Notes: generated by a model not told the origin, from the sequence alone. A DNA stretch of 32,239 nucleotides from Coriobacteriia bacterium (GCA_030652345.1 JAUSAU010000048.1:1-32239); one strand, 5' to 3'; positions 12,911 through 20,647 are shown, counted from the first letter of the stretch. Numbers and translations are program-made.

Positions 12911-13297
12911 ATGCATCCGGATACCGTCGAGTACAACGACTCGCTCGATGTGGCAGCGCGGCAGACGTGCGATCTCCTCGCCCGGGAGATCGATGGGGCT
13001 CTGCCCGAGGCGGAGAACAAGATCTGGCATGGCCATCCGGTGTGGTTCCTCGACGGGAATCCGGTCGTCGGGTACAGCACATCGAAGGGCGACGTCGTCC
13101 TGCTGTTCTGGAGCGGTCAGTCCTTCGAGGAAGAGGGACTCAAGCGCGAAGGCAGCTTCAAGGCCGCGGAGGTCCGTTACGCGGCGGCCGATGAGGTGGA
13201 CGAGCGAAGCCTTCGGCGCTGGCTCGCCAAGGCGCGGGACATCCAGTGGGACTACAAGAACATAGTGCGCAACAAGGGCAGGCTCGACCGACGATGA
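12911..13297 (+). CDS. DUF1801-family protein
   Basis: A 128-residue protein from ATG 12911 with an excellent GAAGGAGG site. The family signature is present: LLAREIDGALPEAENKIWHGHPVWFLDGNPVVGYS, then a VVLLFWSGQSFEE strand and a C-terminal YKNIVRNKG. DUF1801 proteins share the YdhG/YjbR-like fold; some are linked to iron delivery, but the role of most is unknown. It probably forms one transcript with the DUF2277 gene 10 bp downstream. A second, more distant DUF1801 protein lies at 26454-26804. Confidence 0.85.
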   Translation: MHPDTVEYNDSLDVAARQTCDLLAREIDGALPEAENKIWHGHPVWFLDGNPVVGYSTSKGDVVLLFWSGQSFEEEGLKREGSFKAAEVRYAAADEVDERSLRRWLAKARDIQWDYKNIVRNKGRLDRR

Positions 13298-13307
13298 GGC
13301 GGTCTCC

Positions 13308-13580
13308 ATGTGCAGGAACATCCGGGTGTTGTCCAACTTCGAGCCCGCGGCCACGGACGATGAGGTCCGCGCCGCTGCACTGCAGTACGTCCGCAAGATA
13401 AGCGGCTACGCGAAGCCCTCTGTGGCCAACGAACTCGCCTACAACGAGGCCGTCGATCGGGTCGCTGCGGCCTCGTCCGCCCTCTTGGGCTCCCTGGTGA
13501 CCTCCGCACCACCGCGCAATCGCGAGGTCGAGATCGCCAAGGCGCACGAACGCGCGCGGCGAAGGTTCGGTGCTGCCTGA
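13308..13580 (+). CDS. DUF2277-family protein
   Basis: A 90-residue protein starting MCRNIRVLSNFEPAATDDEV, the strong N-terminal signature of DUF2277. It is followed by the conserved ALQYVRKISGY and a C-terminal SLVTSAPPRNREVE. The family is widespread in actinobacteria and proteobacteria and has no known function. It begins 10 bp after the DUF1801 stop, so the two are probably co-transcribed. The full family length is present. Confidence 0.9.
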   Translation: MCRNIRVLSNFEPAATDDEVRAAALQYVRKISGYAKPSVANELAYNEAVDRVAAASSALLGSLVTSAPPRNREVEIAKAHERARRRFGAA

Positions 13581-13620
13581 TCTCCCGGTGCATCGGTGAC
13601 CGCCGGGCCGGACGGGGGAG

Positions 13621-14067
13621 TCAGTCCTCGATGGTCGCGAGTCCCTGACGCTCGAGTTTCGCCAGATGATCCAGCATGCCTTGCAGCACCTCGGGAGGAT
13701 GGCTCTCCCAGTCCTTGACCTCGCCTGCGACCCGCAGCGGCTCCCGCGTCCGGTAGGACTTCGTGGGATTGCCGCGGAAGCGCTTGTTGGTCAGGTTGGG
13801 GTCGTCCTCGAAGGGGCCGGTGGGCTCGACGATGTAGATCCGTCCGGCGCCCTCACCCTTGGCGAGCTCGGCACCCCATACGGCGGCATCCAGCGTGGCG
13901 CTGAAGTAGATGTTGTTCGACACGCGGCCATCTTCGAAGTTGGAGCCGTAGCCCGGGATCAGAAGGTCGCCCGTCGCCACGTCGGCCTTGGTCCCGTGGT
14001 AGAACGGGCCCTCGACGTGGTCGTGGTGCTCGAAGGTGACGGGGACGTGAGCGTTGTCGTCTTCCAT
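13621..14067 (-). CDS. arr: rifampin ADP-ribosyltransferase (Arr)
   Basis: A 148-residue enzyme of normal Arr length. Family members transfer ADP-ribose from NAD+ to the 23-hydroxyl of rifamycins and so inactivate them. Visible features are the N-terminal GPFYHGTKADVATGDLL (NAD-binding His in YHGT, H24), the NIYFSATLDAAVWGAELA block, the GRIYIVEPTGPFEDDPN block, and NPTKSYRTREPLRVAGEV. ATG 14067 follows AGGGAGA; the longer frame to 14100 is less likely. It is not flanked by attC-like sequence, although arr genes are also known as integron cassettes. Whether it confers resistance is not shown by sequence. Confidence 0.94.
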   Translation of the reverse strand: MEDDNAHVPVTFEHHDHVEGPFYHGTKADVATGDLLIPGYGSNFEDGRVSNNIYFSATLDAAVWGAELAKGEGAGRIYIVEPTGPFEDDPNLTNKRFRGNPTKSYRTREPLRVAGEVKDWESHPPEVLQGMLDHLAKLERQGLATIED

Positions 14068-14134
14068 GACGCGTCTCCCTGGTAGTCGCGGTGCGGTCAT
14101 TCTATCGGCGGCGTCGAGCGCGTTGTGCCGGCGC

Positions 14135-14140
14135 TAGACT
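14135..14140 (+). promoter_or_regulatory. -10 element TAGACT upstream of the Imm-5-like gene
   Basis: GGCGCTAGACT lies about 60 bases before the GTG at 14200, in the arr/Imm-5 divergent spacer. No clear -35 is seen. Confidence 0.45.
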
Positions 14141-14199
14141 GATGCAAGCCGCGCGCCGAGCGCGCGACGATTCGGCCACATGACGGAACGGGTGCGACC

Positions 14200-14712
14200 G
14201 TGATCCTGCCCAAAGTCCGCGACCCCCGCTTCATCACCATCCGTCGGGGCGGGACGCTGGCCGACACCGACCACAGGCTGCTGGCTCTGTGGGCGGCTGC
14301 GTGCGCGGAGCACGTCCTGCCCCTCTTCGAGTCGCAGCGACCCTCCGACCCGCGGCCTCGTCGGACGATCGAGAGTGCGCGGGCGTGGGCTCGCGGCGAG
14401 ATGACGATGTCGCAGGCGCGCACGGCTGCGGGCGCCAACGCCGCTGCGCGGGACCTGAGCGGAGCCGCGCGGTACGCGGCGTATGCGGCGGGGCAGGCGG
14501 TGGCGGTGAGCCACGTCGCCGCGCACGAACTTGGCGCCGCCGCCTACGCGATCAAAGCGGCGCGAGCCGCCGCGTCCGCGGGCGAGTGCGAGGAAGCGGG
14601 CCGGGCTGAGTGTCGCTGGCAGCGCGAGCAGCTCCCCGAGGAGATCCGCGAACTGGTGCTGGACGACCAGCGGCTGCGAAACGCGATCTGCTGGTCGGCG
14701 TTCGACTGCTGA
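14200..14712 (+). CDS. Imm-5-like putative immunity protein
   Basis: A 170-residue, Ala-rich, all-helical protein from GTG 14200. The N-terminal half (DHRLLALWAAACAEHVLPLFE...DPRPRRTIESARAWARGEM) and the following Ala-rich repeats with a conserved SHVAAHELGAAAYAIKA segment match the putative immunity protein family Imm-5. The family was linked to polymorphic toxin systems by gene neighbourhood; the mechanism is unknown. No toxin gene is near it here. A paralogue lies 1.6 kb downstream at 16282-16845, with which it shares the helical repeat and the SHVAAH/HVVGAAAYAALA segment. Confidence 0.75.
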   Translation: MILPKVRDPRFITIRRGGTLADTDHRLLALWAAACAEHVLPLFESQRPSDPRPRRTIESARAWARGEMTMSQARTAAGANAAARDLSGAARYAAYAAGQAVAVSHVAAHELGAAAYAIKAARAAASAGECEEAGRAECRWQREQLPEEIRELVLDDQRLRNAICWSAFDC

Positions 14713-14780
14713 GTGCGGACTGCACGAATCGATCGGCGGCTTCGCGGCGGCCGGCGTGCGCCGACTCGTTCTGCGGTAGA

Positions 14781-14808
14781 TAGAGAGAGCGCTCCCATTC
14801 TCTCTCTA
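14781..14808 (+). promoter_or_regulatory. hairpin abutting the ribosome binding site of the SOUL gene
   Basis: TAGAGAGAG (14781-14789) pairs perfectly with CTCTCTCTA (14800-14808) across a 10-base loop. The GGAGGA Shine-Dalgarno begins immediately after, and ATG is at 14818. A -10-like TAGATA lies just upstream (about 14777). It could be a small translational control element or a dyad operator. Confidence 0.5.
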
Positions 14809-14817
14809 GGAGGAACC

Positions 14818-15384
14818 ATGTCTGCCGAGACCGCCGCGTACGAGGTTCTCAGGCACGACGGCCATTTCGAACTGCGCCGCTACGCGGGTTACCTGACGGC
14901 GAACGTGCACGTGGCCGCGGGCGACTACGCGCGGGCCATGAACGAGGGCTTCAACCCCCTGGCCGACTACATCTTCGGGAACAACCACGGCGCCGGCCGC
15001 ATCTCGATGACCGCGCCGGTGACTGCGGGCAGGGTCTGCTGCCAGAGGATCCCGATGACGTCCCCGGTGACAGCGCAGCAGGCCGAAGACGAGTACGTCG
15101 TCAGCTTCACCATGCCGTCCGGTTACTCGATGGACGACCTTCCGCGCCCGAACAACGAAGAGGTGTCGATCGAGTCGGTGGACGCGCACCTCGCTGCGGT
15201 CGTCCGCTTCGGCGGCAACTCGTCGGGGGGCAAGGTCGACCAGGAAGAGGCGCAACTGGAGGCGTGGATCGGCGAGCAGGGCCTGAGGGCCGTCAGCGGC
15301 CCCATCGTGGCCCAGTACGACCCGCCGTGGAAGCCCGGCTTCGCGCGCCGCAACGAGGTCATGATCGTCGTCGAGCAGGACTGA
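14818..15384 (+). CDS. SOUL heme-binding family protein
   Basis: A 188-residue protein from ATG 14818 with a strong AGGAGGAACC site. It begins YEVLRHDGHFELRRYAGYLTANV, typical of SOUL/HBP proteins. It continues with FNPLADYIFGNN, the SMTAPVTA / IPMTSPVTA repeat and YVVSFTMPSGYSMDDLPRPNN. The family binds heme or tetrapyrroles, usually soluble and cytoplasmic in bacteria; the physiological role is unclear. It is a stand-alone gene with an RBS-proximal hairpin. Confidence 0.92.
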   Translation: MSAETAAYEVLRHDGHFELRRYAGYLTANVHVAAGDYARAMNEGFNPLADYIFGNNHGAGRISMTAPVTAGRVCCQRIPMTSPVTAQQAEDEYVVSFTMPSGYSMDDLPRPNNEEVSIESVDAHLAAVVRFGGNSSGGKVDQEEAQLEAWIGEQGLRAVSGPIVAQYDPPWKPGFARRNEVMIVVEQD

Positions 15385-15420
15385 GGGCGTCGGGGATCGC
15401 CGCGGGTCAGGAGGCTTCCT

Positions 15421-16134
15421 TCAGCAGCGTACCGCGCGACGCTTGAAGCCGACCGTGCCCTTCCCGGCGGCCGCGCGGATCTGGTCAGCGGCGCTCGCCA
15501 GCGGCTTGAACACGCCGTCCGAGGCCACCTCGACGAGTCCGATCGCTTCCGCGGTGTTCAGCGCCTCGTCATGCAGCGGCCGGTACGACACGCCGACGGC
15601 GATGATGAACTTGTTCATGGCGCGCTTGAGGCGCGGCGATGCTTCGTGGACGCTCGCGGCTGCGAGGTCCAGCAGAGCGCGGATCGTCCCCGGTTCGAAG
15701 TACTCGTCGGGCCGCCATCCGAGGAGCCACTCGTAGCACGCCCATCCGGCCGCCGCTCGCTCCTCATCCCCGCCGCGGATCCAGCGACCCGCCACGCTCT
15801 GAGCCAGGTCGGACTCGGCGAGCGTCACCGAGACGACGAGATCCGAGAGCATCGGTCCGTACGAGGCGTCCATCCAGCGATCGAAGTCGGCCTCGGTCAT
15901 CACGTCGACGTCCGCGATCATCCCGGCGAAGTACATAGCGTCGTAGTTGCCCGTTGCCCAAAGCTCGTCTGCGAGCGCCTGGTTCACGCCGATGCGCTTC
16001 TTGAGCGGCTTCATGGCACCCGTCGCGACGCCGAAGAGCGGCTCGCGGACTCCGCGGGACAGGTAGCTCTTCTTCGTGTGCGCGGTTCCGAGGGATTCGA
16101 GTTCGCGCATCACGGAATCGAGGTCGGCGGACAC
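15421..16134 (-). CDS. AlkD-like DNA alkylation repair protein
   Basis: About 237 residues, all helical (HEAT-like repeats). The N-terminal YLSRGVREPLFGVATGAMKPLKKRIG segment and the later AYG-like AGWACYEWLLGWRPDE and helical repeat pairs resemble the AlkD/DNA alkylation repair family, which removes bulky or cationic alkyl bases. Key catalytic residues are not certain by eye, and some members of this fold lack glycosylase activity. GTG 16134 follows GAAGAGG at five bases; an earlier GTG at 16140 overlaps it. Confidence 0.78.
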   Translation of the reverse strand: MSADLDSVMRELESLGTAHTKKSYLSRGVREPLFGVATGAMKPLKKRIGVNQALADELWATGNYDAMYFAGMIADVDVMTEADFDRWMDASYGPMLSDLVVSVTLAESDLAQSVAGRWIRGGDEERAAAGWACYEWLLGWRPDEYFEPGTIRALLDLAAASVHEASPRLKRAMNKFIIAVGVSYRPLHDEALNTAEAIGLVEVASDGVFKPLASAADQIRAAAGKGTVGFKRRAVRC

Positions 16135-16239
16135 AAGCACCTCTTCTCAACGCCGGTGGTGGCCTTCAGGTCCGTATTGTAGTGCCGCGGCGGGGCGCGT
16201 TCGGTGACGGGTGATCCGTCGGGCGCGGAGGGGTCGGCG

Positions 16240-16245
16240 CATAAT
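16240..16245 (+). promoter_or_regulatory. -10 element CATAAT upstream of the second Imm-5-like gene
   Basis: It lies 37 bases before the GTG at 16282 in the divergent spacer with the AlkD-like gene. No good -35 is seen. Confidence 0.45.
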
Positions 16246-16281
16246 GGCGTCGCATCGAATGCAGCGTCCCCGGGGAGATTC

Positions 16282-16845
16282 GTGACCGATCAGGGATCCA
16301 GGTACTTCGCACTGACGCTGGACTCGCTGCGGGCCATCGGCGGCTGGTCGGCGGAACGTGCGGAGAGGGCGCTGCCGCTCTACGAGGCCCGCGCCGGCTG
16401 GGACCCGCGGCCGCGTGAGGCGATCGAGGGCATCCGGGAGTTCGCGGGCGGGGGGAAGCGCGCGGCCCGGCTGCGCACGCTCGCGGTGGCCGCGCACGCG
16501 GCCGCGCGCGAGATCGACGACCCGGCTGCGGCCGCTGCCGCGCGCTCAGCCGGTTCGGCGGCGGCGAGCGCCTACACGCACCCGCTGATCGACGTCCATC
16601 AGACGAAGCACGTCGTCGGCGCCGCGGCGTATGCGGCGCTGGCGCTCGAGCTCGAGGCGGGCGGCGATCCGCGTGTCGGTGACGAAGCGGTACGCCGGGC
16701 GATCGAGAGCGCCCCCGCCGAAGCGCGCGAGGTCCTGCTCAACATGCCCGCGCGCGATGCGGGCGCGAGCCGGCTCGACCGGATCCTCTACGAGTTGGAT
16801 GCCGGCATCCGCGCCGGAGGCGGCTCCCGGGACCCGGTGCGCTAG
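16282..16845 (+). CDS. Imm-5-like putative immunity protein (second copy)
   Basis: A 187-residue protein from GTG 16282, chosen for GGGGAGA just upstream over an in-frame start at 16204. The opening YFALTLDSLRAIGGWSAERAERALPLYEARAGWDPRPREAIEGIREFA resembles the Imm-5-like protein at 14200. Both have the DPRPR-x-x-IE segment, Ala-rich helices and a conserved histidine pair. It is diverged from the first copy, so this is not a recent duplication. The gene ends inside the -10-like element of the next gene. Confidence 0.72.
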   Translation: MTDQGSRYFALTLDSLRAIGGWSAERAERALPLYEARAGWDPRPREAIEGIREFAGGGKRAARLRTLAVAAHAAAREIDDPAAAAAARSAGSAAASAYTHPLIDVHQTKHVVGAAAYAALALELEAGGDPRVGDEAVRRAIESAPAEAREVLLNMPARDAGASRLDRILYELDAGIRAGGGSRDPVR

Positions 16846-16848
16846 TCT
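16843..16848 (+). promoter_or_regulatory. -10 element TAGTCT upstream of the EamA transporter
   Basis: The context CCGGTGCGCTAGTCT resembles the elements at 6657-6672 and 8757-8785. The TAG of the hexamer is the stop codon of the upstream gene. Confidence 0.5.
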
Positions 16849-16915
16849 GGGGAACGGCGTCCGCACGTTATCGCCCGCCATCTGAGCCACCGGATCCGAC
16901 GCGAAAGCGATCCCG

Positions 16916-17845
16916 ATGCAACGGCACGACGCGACCGATCACTCCGCCCTGCCCGTCCTCATCGCCCTGGCGACGATGGTCGTGTGGGGCGGCACGCCGC
17001 TGTTCTCGAAGGTGGCCGCGGCGCAGATCGACCCGCTCCTCGTCGGGCTGCTGCGCACGGCGATCGCCGGGTGCCTCGCACTCCCGCTGGCGCTGCTCAT
17101 GCGTCAACCGCTGCCCGCCGACACGCGCGGACGACAACTGCTGGCGTTCTCGGGGTTCGCGGCGTTCGTCGCCTTTCCACTCATCTACACCGTCGGGCAG
17201 CACGCCACCTCGGCGCTGCACGGCGCACTCATCCTGGCCACGCTGCCGGTGTTCACGAGCCTGTTCGGCACGCTGGTCGAGCGGCGGCGGGTCTCCAAGA
17301 CGTGGATCGTCGGCTGCGCCATCGCGCTGGCGAGCGAGGCGACCGTGATCGTATGGCGAACCGCCGACGCATCCGGCGGCTCGAGCCTGTGGGGAGACCT
17401 CATCGTGCTGGCGTCGTCCGCGCTGTGCGCGATGGGTTACGTCGCCGGAGCGCGACTGTCCCAACGCGGCTACGGGGCCACGCCGACGACGCTGTGGGGC
17501 GTGTCGTTCTCGGCGCTGGCGCTGCTGCCGCTCACGGCGTGGGCGCTGGTTCGCGACGGGGTGCCGCAGGCGGATGGTGCGGCGTGGGGCTCCATCCTCG
17601 TGCTGGCGCTGCTCACATCGGTCCTCGGCTACATCGCGTGGTACTGGGCGCTCGCGAAGGGTGGGATCAGCCGCATCGCATCGGTCCAGTTCACGCAGCC
17701 GTTGTTCGGCATCGCGCTGGCGGCGGTCGTGCTCAACGAGCGGCCGGCACCGGTGACCGCCGTCGCCGGTGCCGGGATACTGCTCGGCGCGTGGCTGGTC
17801 CTGCGCGCGGGGTCGCGGAAGGCGGGCGAGGAGCCGGGAACGTAA
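16916..17845 (+). CDS. EamA/DMT-family transporter
   Basis: A 309-residue inner-membrane protein with ten hydrophobic segments arranged as two EamA repeats: WGGTPLFSKVAAAQIDPLLVGLLRTAIAG in the first, and LTSVLGYIAWYWALAKGGISRIASVQFTQPLFGIALAAVVLNE in the second. DMT members export amino acids or other metabolites; the substrate is unknown here. The C-terminal tail overlaps the upstream module of the next gene, so the TAA lies within the first CGTAAG repeat. Confidence 0.92.
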   Translation: MQRHDATDHSALPVLIALATMVVWGGTPLFSKVAAAQIDPLLVGLLRTAIAGCLALPLALLMRQPLPADTRGRQLLAFSGFAAFVAFPLIYTVGQHATSALHGALILATLPVFTSLFGTLVERRRVSKTWIVGCAIALASEATVIVWRTADASGGSSLWGDLIVLASSALCAMGYVAGARLSQRGYGATPTTLWGVSFSALALLPLTAWALVRDGVPQADGAAWGSILVLALLTSVLGYIAWYWALAKGGISRIASVQFTQPLFGIALAAVVLNERPAPVTAVAGAGILLGAWLVLRAGSRKAGEEPGT

Positions 17846-17898
17846 GCGATTCGTATGGGTTGCGTCCATGGGGTGTCAGGTCTGCATCGGAGTATCGA
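17841..17898 (+). promoter_or_regulatory. module A: direct repeat CGTAAG-N5-CGTATG plus GGAGTATCGA
   Basis: CGTAAG (17841-17846) and CGTATG (17852-17857) form an 11-bp-period direct repeat, the layout bound by OmpR/PhoB-type regulators. Exactly 31 bases further lies GGAGTATCGA (17889-17898), a possible -10 region. The same module with the same spacing is found at 20641-20698 and 23512-23569. The module starts 127 bases before the ATG of the oxidoreductase. No -35 is present, which suits activator-dependent transcription. Confidence 0.7.
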
Positions 17899-17965
17899 CT
17901 CGCAGGCCGGATACTGACCGGCTCGCGCGACGCAGTCGCCGGGCCGACGATCGCGGGGGTGTCGC

Positions 17966-18910
17966 ATGAAGGCAGTCGTGTGCACGGCGTACGGATCGCC
18001 GGACGTTCTCAAGCTTCGTGACATCGAGAAGCCAGTGCCCGGGGACGACGAGGTCCTCATCAGGGTCTGCGCGACCACCGCGCACCGCGGCGACGTGCGG
18101 ATCCGGAAGTTCGAAGTCCCGAGGGGGCAGCGGTTCATGGCGCGCCTCGTCCTCGGCTTCACGCGGCCCAAGAACCCGATCCTCGGGATGGAGCTGTCCG
18201 GCGTCATCGAGCAGGTCGGCAGGAACGTGACCCGCTTCCGCCCGGGCGACGAGGTCTTCGGCTTCACCGGGTGGGGGCTCGGCGCATACGCGCAGCACGC
18301 CTGCATCCGTGAGAAGGCGAGACGGTCGATCACCAGAGACGGGATGCTGGCCCGGCGTCCGGCGAACATGACCTTGCAGGAGGCCGCCGCGGGTCTGGCG
18401 ACCGGCGCGCCGACGGCGTTGCGGCTGCTGCGCAAGGCCGGGGTCAGGCGCGGGCAGACCGTGCTCATCTACGGCGCGTCCGGGAGCGTGGGAACCTACG
18501 CCGTCCAGCTCGCGAAGTACTTCGGTGCCGACGTCACCGGGGTCTGCAGCACTGCCAACACGGAGCTGGTCGGCTCGCTCGGCGCGGATCGCGTGATCGA
18601 TTACACGCGGGAGGTGCTCCCCGATGACGCATCGTACGACGTCGTCATCGACGCGGTGGGCAAGCTGGACCGCTCGGCGGCCCGTCAGGCGATGCGGCGA
18701 GGCGGCGCCTACCTCGACGTGAACAAGGACTCGGGCTCGCGCGGCACTGACGGGCTCGAGGACCTGGTGTTCCTCACGGACCTGGTCGAACGCGGGAAGC
18801 TCCGTGCGGTCATCGACCGGGTCTACCCGCTCGACGAGATCGCCGAGGCCCACCGATATGTCGAGCAGGGGCACAAGCGGGGGAACGTCGTCATCACCGT
18901 CGCGGGCTAG
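17966..18910 (+). CDS. zinc-free MDR-family NAD(P)-dependent oxidoreductase (quinone-oxidoreductase-like)
   Basis: A 314-residue member of the medium-chain dehydrogenase/reductase superfamily. The N-terminal GroES-like domain (KAVVCTAYGSPDVLKLRDIEKPVPGDDEVLIRV, then GMELSGVIEQVGRNVTRFRPGDEVFGF) is followed by the Rossmann domain with the nucleotide loop VLIYGASGSVGTYAVQLAKYFGADV. The Cys/His zinc ligands of classical alcohol dehydrogenases are absent, as in quinone oxidoreductases. It is preceded by module A and lies directly upstream of the two-component system, of which it is probably a target. Confidence 0.88.
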   Translation: MKAVVCTAYGSPDVLKLRDIEKPVPGDDEVLIRVCATTAHRGDVRIRKFEVPRGQRFMARLVLGFTRPKNPILGMELSGVIEQVGRNVTRFRPGDEVFGFTGWGLGAYAQHACIREKARRSITRDGMLARRPANMTLQEAAAGLATGAPTALRLLRKAGVRRGQTVLIYGASGSVGTYAVQLAKYFGADVTGVCSTANTELVGSLGADRVIDYTREVLPDDASYDVVIDAVGKLDRSAARQAMRRGGAYLDVNKDSGSRGTDGLEDLVFLTDLVERGKLRAVIDRVYPLDEIAEAHRYVEQGHKRGNVVITVAG

Positions 18911-18914
18911 CAGC

Positions 18915-18930
18915 GCGGGCGGTCGCCCGC
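18915..18930 (+). terminator. hairpin without U-tract after the oxidoreductase
   Basis: GCGGGC (18915-18920) and GCCCGC (18925-18930) with loop GGTC, five bases after the stop codon. No T-run follows. Confidence 0.4.
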
Positions 18931-18938
18931 CGAGACGG

Positions 18939-18944
18939 TACAAT
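18939..18944 (+). promoter_or_regulatory. -10 element TACAAT of the two-component operon
   Basis: GGTACAAT lies 42 bases before the TTG start of the response regulator; it is the best -10 in this spacer. No direct repeat of the module A type is found here, so self-activation is not evident. Confidence 0.55.
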
Positions 18945-18986
18945 CGCTCCAGCGCGTCCGCGCGTCCGCACCGGGGAGGAATCCGT

Positions 18987-19712
18987 TTGACGCCCAAAGG
19001 TCGCATCCTCGTTCTCGACGACGAAGAGACGATCCTCGGCGTCGTCTCCATGAACCTCGCCGCTGAGGGCTACGGCGTCGACACCGCGCCTGACGGAGAG
19101 AGCGCCGTCGAGCTCTTCGATCCGTCCGAGCACGTCATGGCGATCCTCGACATCATGCTCCCGGGCATCGACGGCTACGAGGTCGCACGGCGGATCCGAT
19201 CGATCTCCGACGTGCCGATCATGATGCTCTCCGCCAGGGATACCGATGTGGACATGGCCGTCGGCCTCGGGATCGGGGCCGACGACTACATGACCAAACC
19301 ATTCTCGCCGGTGGAGCTGGTGGCGCGCGTCAAGGCACATCTGCGCAGGTACTCAGCGAGCCGACGTGAAGCCGGCCTGGGCGGGGAGGCCTCGAGTGAC
19401 GAGCTCATCACCGCCGGGCCGGTGCGTATCGACACCGCCACGTTCGCCGTGTCCGTGCGCGGCGTCCCGGTGGATCTGACGGCCACGGAGTTCGGGATCC
19501 TGAAGCTCCTGGCGGCACACCCCGCCCGCGTCTACACCAAGGCGCAGATCTACCAGATCGTCTGGGACGAGGACTTCGGCGGCGACTTCTCGACCGTGCA
19601 GGTGCACGTACGCCGTCTGCGGGCGAAGATCGAGGAGGATCCGTCCGAGCCGACGCTCATCGGCACCGTGTGGGGGATCGGCTACCGGTTCAACGCGGAC
19701 GCCCGAGGATGA
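18987..19712 (+). CDS. OmpR/PhoB-family response regulator
   Basis: A 241-residue response regulator from TTG 18987, six bases after GGGGAGGA. The receiver domain has the acidic pair D11-D12, phospho-acceptor D55 (AILD-IMLPG), S82 and K104 (TKPFSPVE). The C-terminal winged helix (about 140-238) shows VDLTATEFGILKLLAAHP, then the recognition helix region DFSTVQVHVRRLRAKIEEDP and the GIGYRF wing. It is translationally coupled to the kinase gene (ATGA overlap). I infer that it binds the three CGTAWG-N5-CGTAWG repeats around this locus. Confidence 0.95.
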   Translation: MTPKGRILVLDDEETILGVVSMNLAAEGYGVDTAPDGESAVELFDPSEHVMAILDIMLPGIDGYEVARRIRSISDVPIMMLSARDTDVDMAVGLGIGADDYMTKPFSPVELVARVKAHLRRYSASRREAGLGGEASSDELITAGPVRIDTATFAVSVRGVPVDLTATEFGILKLLAAHPARVYTKAQIYQIVWDEDFGGDFSTVQVHVRRLRAKIEEDPSEPTLIGTVWGIGYRFNADARG

Positions 19713-20647
19713 CCCCGACAACCATCATCATCGCGGTGCTCGCGCTCGCCATCGTCGCGGCGGTGTCCGCGGCCTATCTGGTCGAGCGGCTGCACCGTCA
19801 GTCCGCGCTCACGAAGGTCATCGACGGCCTCGACGACCTGGCCCGCGGCGACCTGGTCCATCGCGTGACGCCGGGCTCGCGCGAGACGGCCGAACTCGTG
19901 TCGGCGGTCAATCGGCTTGCCGACGCGATGCAGGCATCCCGCTCGGACGAGCTGCGCCGCAAGGAAGCCCACACCCAACTCATCAGCAACCTCTCGCACG
20001 ACCTCCGGACCCCCATCACCTCGATCGCGGGGTATGTCGACGCCCTGCAGCGGGGGATAGGCGAAGATCCCGCCCGGCACCTCGACATCGTCGCGACGAA
20101 GACTGCCGAGCTCACGCGACTCGCGGACGACCTGTTCTATCTCACACGTCTCGACGCAGGCGACCTCAGCCTCACGCTCGCCCCGACCGACGTGAGCGAG
20201 GTCGCCCGGCGCTGTCTGCTCGGGTTCGAGCACGAACTGCGCTTACGGGGCATCGAGGTGGTCGTGGAGATCCCGGACATGGCGTGCGTCGTGCCTGCTG
20301 ACGAGGCGGCGCTGGGCCGTGTCATCGGTAACTTCGTCGCGAACTCCCTCAAGCACGCGCGTTCCATGCGCACCCTGGGTGTGACCGTCGCGCGCGAGGG
20401 CGGCGGATGCGCCGTCACGGTGTGGGACGACGGGGAGGGCTTTCCCAAGGGTGTCGCCGAGCTTCTCGAACGCGGTACGTCCGTGGGTCCCGGTGGCGGC
20501 GCCGGTCTCGGTCTGTCGATCGCGCACGAGCTGAGCGCGCGCATGGGCTCCACCGTGCGCGTGTCGAGTGTCGCTGGGGAACGGACCGCGGTCACCGTAC
20601 TGTTCCCTCAGTCCGCACCCCTTCCACTCACCGCGGAGAACGTATGA
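19709..20647 (+). CDS. sensor histidine kinase with a minimal sensor
   Basis: A 312-residue kinase. It has a single N-terminal membrane helix (about 5-23), a HAMP-like linker (about 24-78), and HisKA with the H box LSHDLRTPITSIAGYVDAL (H97). The HATPase domain shows VIGNFVANSLKHA (N box), DDGEGFP (G1) and GGGAGLGLSIAHELS (G2). Typical membrane kinases have two helices with an extracytoplasmic domain; here there is none, so it may sense within the membrane or through a partner such as the membrane protein at 20766. It starts in a 4-bp overlap with the regulator gene. Its TGA lies in the first repeat of module B. Confidence 0.94.
   Translation: MTPTTIIIAVLALAIVAAVSAAYLVERLHRQSALTKVIDGLDDLARGDLVHRVTPGSRETAELVSAVNRLADAMQASRSDELRRKEAHTQLISNLSHDLRTPITSIAGYVDALQRGIGEDPARHLDIVATKTAELTRLADDLFYLTRLDAGDLSLTLAPTDVSEVARRCLLGFEHELRLRGIEVVVEIPDMACVVPADEAALGRVIGNFVANSLKHARSMRTLGVTVAREGGGCAVTVWDDGEGFPKGVAELLERGTSVGPGGGAGLGLSIAHELSARMGSTVRVSSVAGERTAVTVLFPQSAPLPLTAENV

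Noticed and set aside
16868..17869. 333-codon open frame on the minus strand
   Set aside because: It is antisense to the clear EamA transporter. The translation is Arg/Gln/His-rich low complexity, typical of shadow frames in GC-rich DNA.
17839..17965. Known riboswitch classes for the shared leaders
   Set aside because: I compared by memory with c-di-GMP, cobalamin, TPP, SAM, Mn, guanidine, fluoride and ZTP consensus elements and found no match; a covariance-model scan would be needed to be sure.
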